From positions 878,191-942,190 of the forward strand of contig NZ_LMEE01000002.1 of the NCBI RefSeq assembly GCF_001425305.1: a stretch of 64,000 nt of DNA. Direction: 5' to 3'. This DNA comes from Phenylobacterium sp. Root1290. GTDB lineage: Bacteria; Pseudomonadota; Alphaproteobacteria; Caulobacterales; Caulobacteraceae. A program made the position numbers and the translations under genes. Below, in pieces: positions 46,084-54,335 of the stretch (position 1 is its first letter; every line of letters starts with the position of its first letter). The notes under the pieces are model-generated. The model did no database searches and was not told where the DNA came from. It worked only from the letters and a program-made list of their open reading frames with translations.

Positions 46084-46695
46084 ATGCGTAACTGGCGCCT
46101 GGACGAAGACGACGACAGCGAAGACGGCGCCCGCAAGCCCGACATGCCGATGACGGCCGGGCCTGTGCAGAACGCGCTCTACAAGTCGCGCACCGTGCTG
46201 GTGTTCGGCGAGATCGACATGCGCCTGGCCGAGCGGGTCACCGCCCAGCTGCTGGCCCTGTCGGCTGAAAGCGACAAGCCAATCAAGGTGGTGATCAACT
46301 CCCCCGGCGGCCACGTCGAGAGCGGCGACACCATCCACGACATGATCCGCTTCTGCGGTCCGCAGGTGAAGGTGATCGGCACCGGCTGGGTGGCCTCGGC
46401 CGGCGCGCACATCTTCCTGGGCGCGACCAAGGAAAACCGCCTCTGCCTGCCCAACACCCGCTTCCTGCTGCACCAGCCGATGGGCGGCGTGCGCGGCCAG
46501 GCCAGCGACATCCAGATCGAGGCCGAAGAGATCGTGAAGATGCGCGAGCGCGTCAACCGCATGATCGCCAGAGAAACCGGGCATCCCTACGAGAAGATCG
46601 TCAAGGACACCCAGCGGAACTTCTGGATGAGCGCCGAGGCCGCCGTCGAGTACGGCCTGGTCTCGAAGATCATCAACAACGCCACCGAGGCCTGA
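46084..46695 (+). CDS. ClpP-like protease subunit with Asp-to-Asn change in the triad
   Basis: 203 residues from ATG 46084 (GGAGA upstream; an in-frame TTG at 46069 is less likely). The Ser is present in GWVASAGAHIFL, His in FLLHQPMGG. At the triad Asp position E. coli has ERDRFLSA; this protein has QRNFWMSA, so Asn replaces Asp. The handle region GQASDIQIEAEEI is intact. Listeria ClpP1 has the same Asn and is largely inactive alone, so this could be a regulatory or heteromeric subunit, in addition to a housekeeping ClpP elsewhere. The N-terminus is acidic (DEDDDSEDGARKP). It is followed at once by the alpha-glucosidase gene. Not the clpP-clpX locus. Confidence 0.87.
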   Translation: MRNWRLDEDDDSEDGARKPDMPMTAGPVQNALYKSRTVLVFGEIDMRLAERVTAQLLALSAESDKPIKVVINSPGGHVESGDTIHDMIRFCGPQVKVIGTGWVASAGAHIFLGATKENRLCLPNTRFLLHQPMGGVRGQASDIQIEAEEIVKMRERVNRMIARETGHPYEKIVKDTQRNFWMSAEAAVEYGLVSKIINNATEA

Positions 46696-46696
46696 G

Positions 46697-48298
46697 TTGT
46701 CGGCCGCGCCCTGGTGGAAGGGCGCGGTCGTCTACCACATCTATGTCCGGAGCTTTTTCGACTCCGACGGCGACGGACATGGCGATCTGGCCGGCGTCCT
46801 GGCCAAGCTGGACCACATCGAGAGCCTGGGCGTCGACGCCATCTGGCTCTCGCCCGTCCACCCCTCGCCGAACCGCGACTGGGGTTACGACATCTCCGAC
46901 TATGAAGGCGTCCAGCCCGACTACGGGACGATGGACGACCTGCAGGCGCTGATCGACGCGGCGCACCGGCGCGGCCTGAAGGTCATGCTGGACGAGGTGC
47001 TGTCGCACACCTCCGACGAGCACCCCTGGTTCGCCGACAGCCGCGACGGCGGCGCAGATGGGGCCAAGGCCGATTGGTATGTCTGGGCCGATCCGGCCCG
47101 CGACGGCACGGCGCCAAACAACTGGCTCTCGGTGTTCGGCGGCCCAGCCTGGGCCTACCAGCCGGCGCGCCGCCAGCACTATCACCACAAGTTCCTGCGC
47201 CAGCAGCCGAAGCTGAACTGGCGCCATCCCGACGCCAAGGCCGCCGCCCTGCGGGTGCTGGAGTTCTGGCTGGAGAAGGGGATCGACGGCTTCCGGCTCG
47301 ACGTCGCCGGCACCTTCCTCCACGACGACACCCTGACCGACAATCCGGCCATTCCGGCCGAGCAGCGTGCACGCCGCCACTGGGCCCACGCCAGCGAGAT
47401 GCAGCGCCACCTGCACGACTCCAACCTGCCCGAGAACATCCCCCTGCTGGACGAGATCCGCCAGCGGGTGGACGCTTTCGACGACCGCTTCGTGTTCGGC
47501 GAGTTCTCGGAGGAGGAAGAGCGTTGCGGCGCCTACTGCACGCCGGAGGAAGGGCTGCACTCGGCCTACACCTTCGTGCTGCTGCACGCCCGGCGGCTGT
47601 CGCCGGACATCTTCCGCGACCACTACGACACCCTGGACCGGTTCCCCGGCCACTGGCCGTGCATATCGTTCTGCAACCACGACATCCCGCGCACCGCCAC
47701 GCGCTTCGGCGGCGGCGAGGCGATCGCGCGGCTGATGCTGTCCCTGCTGCTGACGCTGAAGGGCACGGTGCTGCTCTATCAGGGCGAGGAGCTGGGGCTG
47801 CCCGAGGCGCAGAGCCTGACCCGCGAGGAAATCCGCGATCCGGTCGGCGACCTCTACTGGCCGATCGCCAAGGGCCGCGACGGCTCGCGCACGCCGATGC
47901 CGTGGACCGAGGGCCTGAACATGGGCTTCACCAGCGGCAAGCCCTGGCTGCCGCTGGCGGTGGAGCACAACGGCCTGTCGGCGGCGCAACAGGCGGCCGA
48001 TCCGACTTCCACCCTCGCCTATTCGCGCGCGCTCCTGGCCCTGCGCCGCTCGACCCCGGCCCTCATTGATGGGGACCTGGAGATGATCACCGCGCCCGAA
48101 CCGATCTTGGCCTTCATCCGGCGGTCAGGCGACGAGCAGGTGGCCTGCGTGTTCAACATGGGCGCCGCGCCGGCGATCTTCGGCGACGAACGCCTGGCGG
48201 GCGCAGTGATGCTGGAGCCGGGCACGGGCGCGGCGAGCCTCGACGGCGCGGCCCTGCATCTCGGCGCCCACTCGGCCAGGTTCCTGCGGCTCGCGTAA
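46697..48298 (+). CDS. GH13 alpha-amylase-family glucosidase
   Basis: 533 residues from TTG 46697 (GAGG six bases upstream), one base after the ClpP-like stop. GH13 regions: I DEVLSHTSDEHPW, II GFRLDVAG (Asp nucleophile), III FGEFSEEE (Glu), IV FCNHDIPRT. VVYHIYVRSFFDSDGDGHGDL is the oligo-1,6-glucosidase/alpha-glucosidase N-terminus (shown by VYHIYVRSF). No signal peptide, so cytoplasmic cleavage of alpha-1,4 or alpha-1,6 bonds in maltooligosaccharides or related sugars. C-terminal beta domain ends at ARFLRLA. Exact specificity is not assigned. Confidence 0.9.
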   Translation: MSAAPWWKGAVVYHIYVRSFFDSDGDGHGDLAGVLAKLDHIESLGVDAIWLSPVHPSPNRDWGYDISDYEGVQPDYGTMDDLQALIDAAHRRGLKVMLDEVLSHTSDEHPWFADSRDGGADGAKADWYVWADPARDGTAPNNWLSVFGGPAWAYQPARRQHYHHKFLRQQPKLNWRHPDAKAAALRVLEFWLEKGIDGFRLDVAGTFLHDDTLTDNPAIPAEQRARRHWAHASEMQRHLHDSNLPENIPLLDEIRQRVDAFDDRFVFGEFSEEEERCGAYCTPEEGLHSAYTFVLLHARRLSPDIFRDHYDTLDRFPGHWPCISFCNHDIPRTATRFGGGEAIARLMLSLLLTLKGTVLLYQGEELGLPEAQSLTREEIRDPVGDLYWPIAKGRDGSRTPMPWTEGLNMGFTSGKPWLPLAVEHNGLSAAQQAADPTSTLAYSRALLALRRSTPALIDGDLEMITAPEPILAFIRRSGDEQVACVFNMGAAPAIFGDERLAGAVMLEPGTGAASLDGAALHLGAHSARFLRLA

Positions 48299-48315
48299 CA
48301 CGGTAGAAGGCGCCC

Positions 48316-49416
48316 ATGCCCGACGGCGACGCAAAAACCACACCCACCGCCGACACCAAGTTCGGTCGCGGCTTCCTGCACGACATCTGGTACTTCGCCG
48401 CCCTCTCGGGGGACCTGAAGTCCGGAAAGCTGCAACGCTACGAGATCCTCGGGGAACCGATCCTGCTGGGCCGTGACCGGGCCGGGAAGGTCTATGCGCT
48501 CAAGGACATCTGCCCCCACCGCGCCGCGCCGCTGTCGGCCGGCAAGCTGACCCGCGAGGCCGACGGCGCCGAGAGCGTCGAGTGCCCCTATCACGGCTGG
48601 CGGTTCAAGACCGACGGCGCCTGCGCGGCGATCCCCTCGCTGGTCGACGACCAGGCGATGGACGTCAGCCGCATCCGCGTCCGCAACTATCCGGCCGCCG
48701 AGAGCCAGGGCCTGGTGTTCGTCTGGATCAGTTCGGACCCGCGTTTCTCCGGCGAACCGACCGAGCCGCCGCCGGTGTTCCCCGGCGTAGTCGGCGGCGG
48801 CCCCAAGCTGGTCGACCGCATGGACTTCGACGCCCACATCGACCACGCGGTCGTCGGGCTGATGGACCCGGCCCACGGCCCGTATGTGCATCAGCAATGG
48901 TGGTGGCGCTCGACCAAGAGCCAGCACGAGAAGGCCAAGAAGTTCGAGCCGCGCGAGCAGGGCTTCTCCATGGTCCGCCACGAGCCGAGCAAGAACAGCC
49001 GCGCCTACGCGATCCTGGGCGGCGAACCGCTGACCGAGATCACCTTCCGCATTCCGGGCCTGCGCTGGGAGCATGTGACCGTCGGCAAGCGCCAGGTGCT
49101 GTCGCTGACCTGCCTGACGCCGATCAGCGAGGGCAAGACGCGGATCACCCAGATCGTCTGGTCCGACCACCCGGCCTTCCTGGTGCTGAAGCCGTTCATC
49201 GCCGCCGGCGCGCGGGCGTTCCTGCGCCAGGACGGCGACATGGTGAACCTGCAGAACGAGGGCCTGCGCTACGATCCCTCGCTGCTTTGGATCGACGACG
49301 CCGACCGCCAGGCCAAGTGGTATCAGCAGTTGAAGCGCGAATGGACCGCCAGCCGCAAGGCGGGCCGGCCGTTCGAGAACCCGGTGGAGGCCGCGACCCT
49401 ACGCTGGCGCAGCTAG
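48316..49416 (+). CDS. Rieske non-heme iron oxygenase, alpha-subunit type
   Basis: 366 residues. The Rieske [2Fe-2S] ligands are in CPHRAAPLSAG and CPYHGWRF. The mononuclear iron site is in DHAVVGLMDPAHGPYVH (Asp and two His). Length matches single-component ring-hydroxylating or O-demethylating oxygenase alpha subunits (vanillate/PobA-like). Ferredoxin and reductase partners are not adjacent. Start ATG 48316, 17 bases after the glucosidase stop. Substrate unknown. Its end overlaps the convergent hypothetical gene by 18 bases. Confidence 0.88.
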   Translation: MPDGDAKTTPTADTKFGRGFLHDIWYFAALSGDLKSGKLQRYEILGEPILLGRDRAGKVYALKDICPHRAAPLSAGKLTREADGAESVECPYHGWRFKTDGACAAIPSLVDDQAMDVSRIRVRNYPAAESQGLVFVWISSDPRFSGEPTEPPPVFPGVVGGGPKLVDRMDFDAHIDHAVVGLMDPAHGPYVHQQWWWRSTKSQHEKAKKFEPREQGFSMVRHEPSKNSRAYAILGGEPLTEITFRIPGLRWEHVTVGKRQVLSLTCLTPISEGKTRITQIVWSDHPAFLVLKPFIAAGARAFLRQDGDMVNLQNEGLRYDPSLLWIDDADRQAKWYQQLKREWTASRKAGRPFENPVEAATLRWRS

Positions 49417-50412
49417 GCGCAAGGGCGGCGGCGCAGGCGCCGTCAGCTTCAGGTCGTCGATGGCGATGGGCGCAAAGCCGCGCCCGACATCCCAGTCGAG
49501 CCGCCCGCCCAACGCGGTGAGCGTCGAGACCGGCTCCATGCGGCGCAGGTCCATCGACGTCAGCTGCTGGTGCGTCAGGCGCAGATGCACGATCGGCTGC
49601 TGTTCGGTCTCGCCGCGCCCCTTGGGCGAAGGCAGGCAGCACCGCGCCAGGACCTCGATCCGGTCGATCGGGACCACTGACATCACTTCCTGCCCGACCC
49701 GCAGCGCCACCGAGCAAACATGGGTCAGCTGCATCTCGCGGCGAGCGCCGGGCGAGATCATGGCGTGGACGCTGCGGCCGGCGTCGTCGAGGCCGATGCT
49801 CTCGTCGGGCAGTGCGTCCAACTCCAGCACGTCGATGTGGACGACCAGCCGTCCGGGTCCAGGCATGTCCACCGCCAGCCCTTCCAGGATCAGCTGCAGC
49901 TCTGGCAACGGCAAATGTGCCTTGAGCGCGGCCTCGATCGCCGGGAACTCCAGCGCCGTGATCGCCGCGGCGAGGCCGACGTCGAGATTGTGCAGGTCGG
50001 CGTTCCGCTTGGCGCGAGCATAGAGCTCGGCGTCCTTCTTGGCGGCTTCCAGCACCCTGGCGGTCAGGGCGCGGCGGCGATCGGCCTGAAGGCCCAGCAA
50101 GCCGTCGATCACCCCGGGTCGGTAATTGGCCAGCGCCCGCCGGGCCTTCTTTTCCAGGGCGTGGGCGCGCACGGACGGCTCGACCGGACCCACCTCGCCG
50201 ATCTTCGCCCAGTCGCGGCGCTCGTACTTCTGGCAATGGGCGCGAGTGAGTTGCTCGAACAGAACCGCATAGCGCGCCGCCAGCTCGGGGGCGGAGCTGC
50301 GCCGGGCGGTCGAACGCTCCTTGCGCTCGCGCTCCCGCAGGGCTTTCTTGGTCGCGCGGTCGACCCGGCTCATCGTAGCGATGATCGTCGTTGGCCCGCC
50401 TTGAGCGTCCAT
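49399..50412 (-). CDS. Hypothetical protein with basic helical N-terminus
   Basis: 337 residues from ATG 50412, which is preceded by GGGGGGAAG at four bases. A basic segment near 14-45 (SRVDRATKKALRERERKERS) is followed by a helical domain of about 60-150 (YAVLFEQLTRAHCQKYERRDW) and a beta-rich C-terminal half (LVVHIDVLELDALPDESI, MEPVSTLTALGGRLDWDVG). No TM segment or signal peptide. I recognise no family. Overlaps the Rieske gene's 3' end by 18 bases, tail to tail. Divergent from the hydrolase gene at 50492 with 79 bases for promoters. Confidence 0.7.
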   Translation of the reverse strand: MDAQGGPTTIIATMSRVDRATKKALRERERKERSTARRSSAPELAARYAVLFEQLTRAHCQKYERRDWAKIGEVGPVEPSVRAHALEKKARRALANYRPGVIDGLLGLQADRRRALTARVLEAAKKDAELYARAKRNADLHNLDVGLAAAITALEFPAIEAALKAHLPLPELQLILEGLAVDMPGPGRLVVHIDVLELDALPDESIGLDDAGRSVHAMISPGARREMQLTHVCSVALRVGQEVMSVVPIDRIEVLARCCLPSPKGRGETEQQPIVHLRLTHQQLTSMDLRRMEPVSTLTALGGRLDWDVGRGFAPIAIDDLKLTAPAPPPLRLAAPA

Positions 50413-50491
50413 TTTCTTCCCCCCTATGGCTTTTCGCCTTTTATGTTTCCAGTAGACATCTGCGTTCGCTAATTATTCCCTTAAGGAAATC

Positions 50492-51274
50492 ATGGGCTTC
50501 ACAACCAGCGACGGCTTCACGATCAGCTATGACGACATCGCGCCCGACAACTACGAACGCGCCATCCTGCTGGTCCACGGCTTCACCTCGAACCGCAACG
50601 AGGGCTGGAAGCGGACGGGCTGGTACGCCGCGCTCGAGCGGCGACGTTTCCGGGTCATCGCCGTCGATCAGCGCGGCCACGGCGCCAGCGGCAAGGCTCA
50701 CGAACCGCAGGCCTATCTACGTGAGAACCTGGCTCGCGACGTCGTCGAGTTGATGGACCATCTGGGCGTCAATCGCGTCGACCTCTTCGGCTATTCGATG
50801 GGCGCGCGCGTGGCCGCCGCCGCCGCCCTGGCCGCGCCGCACCGGTTCTCGAACCTGATCCTGGGCGGGGTCGGCGACAAGATGCTGAGCGAACGCCCGT
50901 CGGATCGGGGCGAGGTGATGGCCCAGGCCATGCTGGCCGACGATCCCGAGACCATCACCGAGCCGTTCCTCAAGAGCTTCCGACAGTTCGCCGACGAGCA
51001 GGGCGAGGACCGCCAGGCGCTGGCGGCCTTCGTCCGCGCGGTGAACCCGCCGCTGGACACCGACGGCTTCGCCGCCCTGCCGATGCCGGTGTTGGTCGTC
51101 GCCGGACAACGCGAGACCAACGGCGATCCGGAAGTGCTCGCCCAGGCGTTCGGCGACGGCCGGGGCGTCGTCATCCCCGGCTGCGACCACTTCTCGGCCA
51201 TTCCGCACGCCCTGACCAAGGCGGCGGTGTTCGACTTCATCGACGGGGTGCTGGACGACCCCTGGGCGCGTTAG
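50492..51274 (+). CDS. Alpha/beta hydrolase (serine hydrolase)
   Basis: 260 residues. Oxyanion motif LLVHGFTSNRNEGW, nucleophile elbow FGYSMGARVAAAAAL (Ser), His in CDHFSAIPH and Asp in the region VAGQRETNGDPEVL form the expected triad order. Start MGFTTSDGFTISYDD, AAGGAA five bases upstream. No signal peptide. Substrate not predicted. Its TAG overlaps the stop of the convergent GST gene in TTAG at 51271-51274. Confidence 0.87.
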   Translation: MGFTTSDGFTISYDDIAPDNYERAILLVHGFTSNRNEGWKRTGWYAALERRRFRVIAVDQRGHGASGKAHEPQAYLRENLARDVVELMDHLGVNRVDLFGYSMGARVAAAAALAAPHRFSNLILGGVGDKMLSERPSDRGEVMAQAMLADDPETITEPFLKSFRQFADEQGEDRQALAAFVRAVNPPLDTDGFAALPMPVLVVAGQRETNGDPEVLAQAFGDGRGVVIPGCDHFSAIPHALTKAAVFDFIDGVLDDPWAR

Positions 51275-51903
51275 TCCTTGGGGCCGAGGTTGTAGGGGCC
51301 GCCCTTGGCCAGCGCCTTGCGATAGGCAGGACGCGCCTGGAACCGGCGCACCCACGCGGCGACGTTCGGATAGGTCTCGAACAGCCCGAACGCGCCGGCC
51401 ACCTCGCCGACGAAGCTCATCTGGATGTCGGCGGCGCTCAGCTCCGAGCCCATCAGGTAGTCGCGGCCGGCCAGAGCGCTGTCGACATAGCCGAGGTGAT
51501 TGGCGATCTCGCCCTGGATGCGGGGATGCAGCGGCGCACCGGCCTCGCCCAGACGGGCGACGTACATGTTCAGCATCAGCGGCAGCATGGCCGAGCCTTC
51601 GGCGTAGTGCAGCCATTGCTGGTGGGCTTCGTGGTCTGGCGTGCCGACCGGCGGCGCCAGGCGCCCCGCGCCATGGTGGCGCAGGATGTAGTCGATGATT
51701 GCGCCGGATTCGGCGATCGTGGCGCCGTCTTCGGTGACCACCGGCGACTTGCCGAGCGGATGGACGGCGGTCAGCTCGGGCGGCGCGAGCCGGGTCGTGG
51801 CGTCGCGCTGATAGGCCTTGATCTCGTAGGGAAGCTCCAGCTCCTCCAGCAGCCAGAGAATGCGCTGCGAGCGCGAGTCGTTGAGGTGATGGACGACGAT
51901 CAT
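51271..51903 (-). CDS. Glutathione S-transferase family protein
   Basis: 210 residues from ATG 51901-51903 with GGAGAAA upstream; the longer frame before it is unlikely. The thioredoxin-like N-terminal domain includes IVVHHLNDSRSQRILWLLEELELPY (catalytic Ser/Cys region HLNDSRS), GKSPVVTEDGATIAESGAI (GSH-gamma-glutamyl site) and an all-helical C-terminal domain with SAADIQMSF. It fits soluble GSTs of the bacterial nu/beta-like groups. Divergent from the methylsuccinyl-CoA-dehydrogenase-like gene. Confidence 0.9.
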   Translation of the reverse strand: MIVVHHLNDSRSQRILWLLEELELPYEIKAYQRDATTRLAPPELTAVHPLGKSPVVTEDGATIAESGAIIDYILRHHGAGRLAPPVGTPDHEAHQQWLHYAEGSAMLPLMLNMYVARLGEAGAPLHPRIQGEIANHLGYVDSALAGRDYLMGSELSAADIQMSFVGEVAGAFGLFETYPNVAAWVRRFQARPAYRKALAKGGPYNLGPKD

Positions 51904-51978
51904 GGCGCTTTCTCCGGTTTGCCCCTGGCGTAGCGTCAGCGGTGACGGGCGGCAAGCTTGCCCTATAGTCGAGCCGCC

Positions 51979-53619
51979 ATGATCCTTACGAACCTTCCCG
52001 GCCTGCTGGCCGACGCCGCGGACGCCGCCGAGACCCATGTCGCCGAAGCCCGCAGGGCGGTGGCGGCCCTCGTCGTCCAGGACGGACGCCTCGATCGGGG
52101 GGCGCTCGACGAAGAGCAGCACGTCGCCCATGGCCTGGCCTGGGCGGCCGCCTACGCCGAGACCTTGCGGCAGACCGCGGCCTGGGCCGCCGCGCTGGAC
52201 GCCGAAGGCCGGCTGAGCGAGGCCGAGGCCCTGCCTGCCCAGCTCCTGGCCTTCGAGTACCTAAGCCAGCTGGCCGGCGGATTGCCGATGAACCAGGGCG
52301 AGACCTTCCGCCCAGGCGACCTTGGCCTGGACGCCGCGCAGCTGACGCCCGTCATCGCCCGCCTCGCGCCGGGAGCGTCGCAGGCGGTGAAGACCCGCAT
52401 CGTCGAGCTGCTTGAGGCCACCCGCGGGCGGCCCTCGCTGGAGGCCAGCGGCCTGGACGAAACGCTGGAGCACATCCGCGACCAGTTCCACGCCTTTGCG
52501 GACGAAAAGATCGTCCCGTTCGCCCATGGCTGGCACCTGCGCGACGAGCTGATCCCGCTGCCGCTGATCGACGAACTGGCGGCGCTAGGCGTCTTCGGCC
52601 TGACGGCGCCGGAGGCGTATGGCGGCTCGGGCCTCGGCAAGGTCGCCATGTGCGTGGTGTCCGAGGCGCTGTCGCGGGGCTGGATCGGGACCGGCTCGCT
52701 GGGAACCCGCTCGGAGATCGCCGCCGAGCTGATCCTGGCCCACGGCACCGACGAGCAGAAGCAGCGCTTCCTGCCGGCCATCGCCAGCGGGGAGATCATT
52801 CCGACCGCCGTCTTCACCGAGCCGGAAGCGGGCTCCGACCTTGGCTCCCTACGGACCCGCGCGGAGCGCCAGGGCGACGCCTGGAAAGTCACCGGCGCCA
52901 AGACCTGGATCACCCACGCCGCCCGCGCCGATCTGATGACCTTGCTGGTCCGCACCGATGCGGGCTCCAAGGACCATCGCGGCCTGTCGATGTTCCTGGC
53001 CGAGAAACCCCGCGGGACCGCCGCCGATCCCTTCCCCGCCGCCGGCATGGGCGGCGGCGAAATCGGGGTGATCGGCTATCGCGGCATGAAGGAATACGAG
53101 ATCGCCTTCGACGGCTTCAGCGTCCAGCACGACCGTTTGCTGGGCGGCCAGGAGGGCCAGGGCTTCGTCCAGTTGATGGTCACGTTCGAGAGCGCCCGCA
53201 TCCAGACCGCCGCCCGCGCCATCGGGGTCGCGCAGTCGGCGCTGGACCTGGCGGTGGAATATGCGATCGGCCGCAGGCAGTTCGGGCGTCCGATCTCAGA
53301 CTTCCCGCGGGTGGCCAACAAGCTGGCCATGATGGCTGCCGAGTTGCTTGGTGCGCGCCGCCTCACCTGGTTCGCCGCACGCGCCAAGGACGAGGGCCGC
53401 CGCTGCGACCTGGAGGCCGGAATGGCCAAGCTGGTCGCCGCGCGCATCGCCTGGGCCTGCGCCGACAACGCCGTACAGATCCATGGCGGGACCGGCTTTG
53501 CGACCGAGCAGCCGGTCAGCAGGGTGCTGGCCGACGCCCGGATCCTCAACATTTTCGAGGGCGCCGGCGAGATCCAGGCCCAGGTCATCGCCCGACGCAT
53601 CCTGGAAGGCGCGAACTGA
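51979..53619 (+). CDS. mcd: Acyl-CoA dehydrogenase with long N-terminal domain, (2S)-methylsuccinyl-CoA dehydrogenase-like
   Basis: 546 residues from ATG 51979. A 160-residue N-terminal extension precedes the flavin fold, as in Mcd of the ethylmalonyl-CoA pathway. SRGWIGTGSLGTRSEIAAELIL, given here by its core SLGTRSEIAAELIL, and PTAVFTEPEAGSDLGSLRTRA (core FTEPEAGSDLGSLRT) match Mcd closely. The C-terminus ILNIFEGAGEIQAQVIARR carries Glu in FEGAGE. It would oxidise methylsuccinyl-CoA to mesaconyl-CoA, passing electrons to ETF. Other pathway genes (ccr, ecm, mch) are not in this window, so a related branched acyl-CoA substrate remains possible. Confidence 0.75.
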   Translation: MILTNLPGLLADAADAAETHVAEARRAVAALVVQDGRLDRGALDEEQHVAHGLAWAAAYAETLRQTAAWAAALDAEGRLSEAEALPAQLLAFEYLSQLAGGLPMNQGETFRPGDLGLDAAQLTPVIARLAPGASQAVKTRIVELLEATRGRPSLEASGLDETLEHIRDQFHAFADEKIVPFAHGWHLRDELIPLPLIDELAALGVFGLTAPEAYGGSGLGKVAMCVVSEALSRGWIGTGSLGTRSEIAAELILAHGTDEQKQRFLPAIASGEIIPTAVFTEPEAGSDLGSLRTRAERQGDAWKVTGAKTWITHAARADLMTLLVRTDAGSKDHRGLSMFLAEKPRGTAADPFPAAGMGGGEIGVIGYRGMKEYEIAFDGFSVQHDRLLGGQEGQGFVQLMVTFESARIQTAARAIGVAQSALDLAVEYAIGRRQFGRPISDFPRVANKLAMMAAELLGARRLTWFAARAKDEGRRCDLEAGMAKLVAARIAWACADNAVQIHGGTGFATEQPVSRVLADARILNIFEGAGEIQAQVIARRILEGAN

Positions 53620-53743
53620 TCCCGGTGTTATTTTGGCGGTCCGCATGCCAATATAGCGACGCGCGATGTCTACACGATTTCTTGATTGCTATTGGCCCGC
53701 GCCGCTGTCGTTCAATTTACGCCGTCCATTACTGACTCAAGCC

Positions 53744-53759
53744 TTGGACAGCTGTCCAA
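53744..53759. promoter_or_regulatory. Perfect 16-base palindrome, candidate operator
   Basis: TTGGACAGCTGTCCAA, fully self-complementary, 360 bases upstream of the small gene and TetR gene. Its size and symmetry suit a dimeric TetR-family regulator. Confidence 0.5.
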
Positions 53760-53834
53760 CTTGACCTGGACGCCGGCCTTCGGCCCGCACAAATAATGCG
53801 GCGACGAGGTGGGGTTTCTCTCCCCACGAGCGTC

Positions 53835-53852
53835 TTGGGTGCATGCACCCAA
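53835..53852. promoter_or_regulatory. Perfect 18-base palindrome, candidate operator
   Basis: TTGGGTGCATGCACCCAA, fully self-complementary. Same TTGG and CCAA ends as the 53744-53759 palindrome, 91 bases upstream. Confidence 0.5.
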
Positions 53853-54122
53853 CATGGGCCATACCAGAACGCCCACAATGCACGCCGTTGTCCGAGCGCG
53901 CTCAGCGAGTCTCGATCTTTGTGGCTGTCGGGAGCCCGACGCCAGGTTTGTGGAATTCAGTGAAAAACGCCGGTCTGCGACGCTGCGCCACACGGCAAAG
54001 CCTAGTCCGCCACGCTACATGCACCTTACGCACTCGCATCGCGGAACGAGTTCGCTGAACGCACTCAACCAAACCCTTCGCTTGGACGCGCCGTGTCGAA
54101 GGGCTAAGAGGAATTTGTGGTC

Positions 54123-54335
54123 ATGACGACCTGCGACACCGCCGCCCTTCCCCCCGCGGGCGGCAAACTAGCCGTAGAAAACCCGAGCCGACTCCTGGCT
54201 GACCTGCGCGACGCCGCCCTGACGGGGCTGCACCCCGCGCGGCAAGCCGCCGAGCGGATCGCAAAGGTAGTGAAAGAGTATTGCGTAGAGTTCGAACAGC
54301 CGACGGCGATGGCTACGGCGAGGATCGCCCGATGA
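54123..54335 (+). CDS. Small protein translationally coupled to a TetR gene
   Basis: 70 residues (MTTCDTAALPPAGGKLAVEN), helical and charged, with two Cys. GAGGA lies upstream of the ATG at 54123; a GTG at 54117 is an alternative. The stop overlaps the TetR ATG as ATGA at 54332-54335, which argues for real translation. No family recognised. It could be a leader peptide controlling TetR translation or a small helical partner protein. Confidence 0.5.
   Translation: MTTCDTAALPPAGGKLAVENPSRLLADLRDAALTGLHPARQAAERIAKVVKEYCVEFEQPTAMATARIAR

Larger units (their letters stand above)
53620..54122. other. Non-coding stretch rich in TTGG...CCAA palindromes, upstream of a TetR operon
   Basis: About 500 AT-richer bases with no credible gene. 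It holds TTGG-ended dyads at 53633-53651, 53744-53759 and 53835-53852, a hairpin GTGGGG/CCCCAC at 53809-53827, GAGCGCGCTC at 53894-53903 and GTCGGG-AG-CCCGAC at 53927-53940. One or more are probably operators. No -10/-35 pair was confidently assigned. Confidence 0.55.

Noticed and set aside
53712-53993. 93-residue minus-strand frame with a lipobox-like LGAC
   Set aside because: The hydrophobic part is internal after an Arg/Ser-rich start, there is no ribosome site, and the palindromes lie within it. Chance frame.
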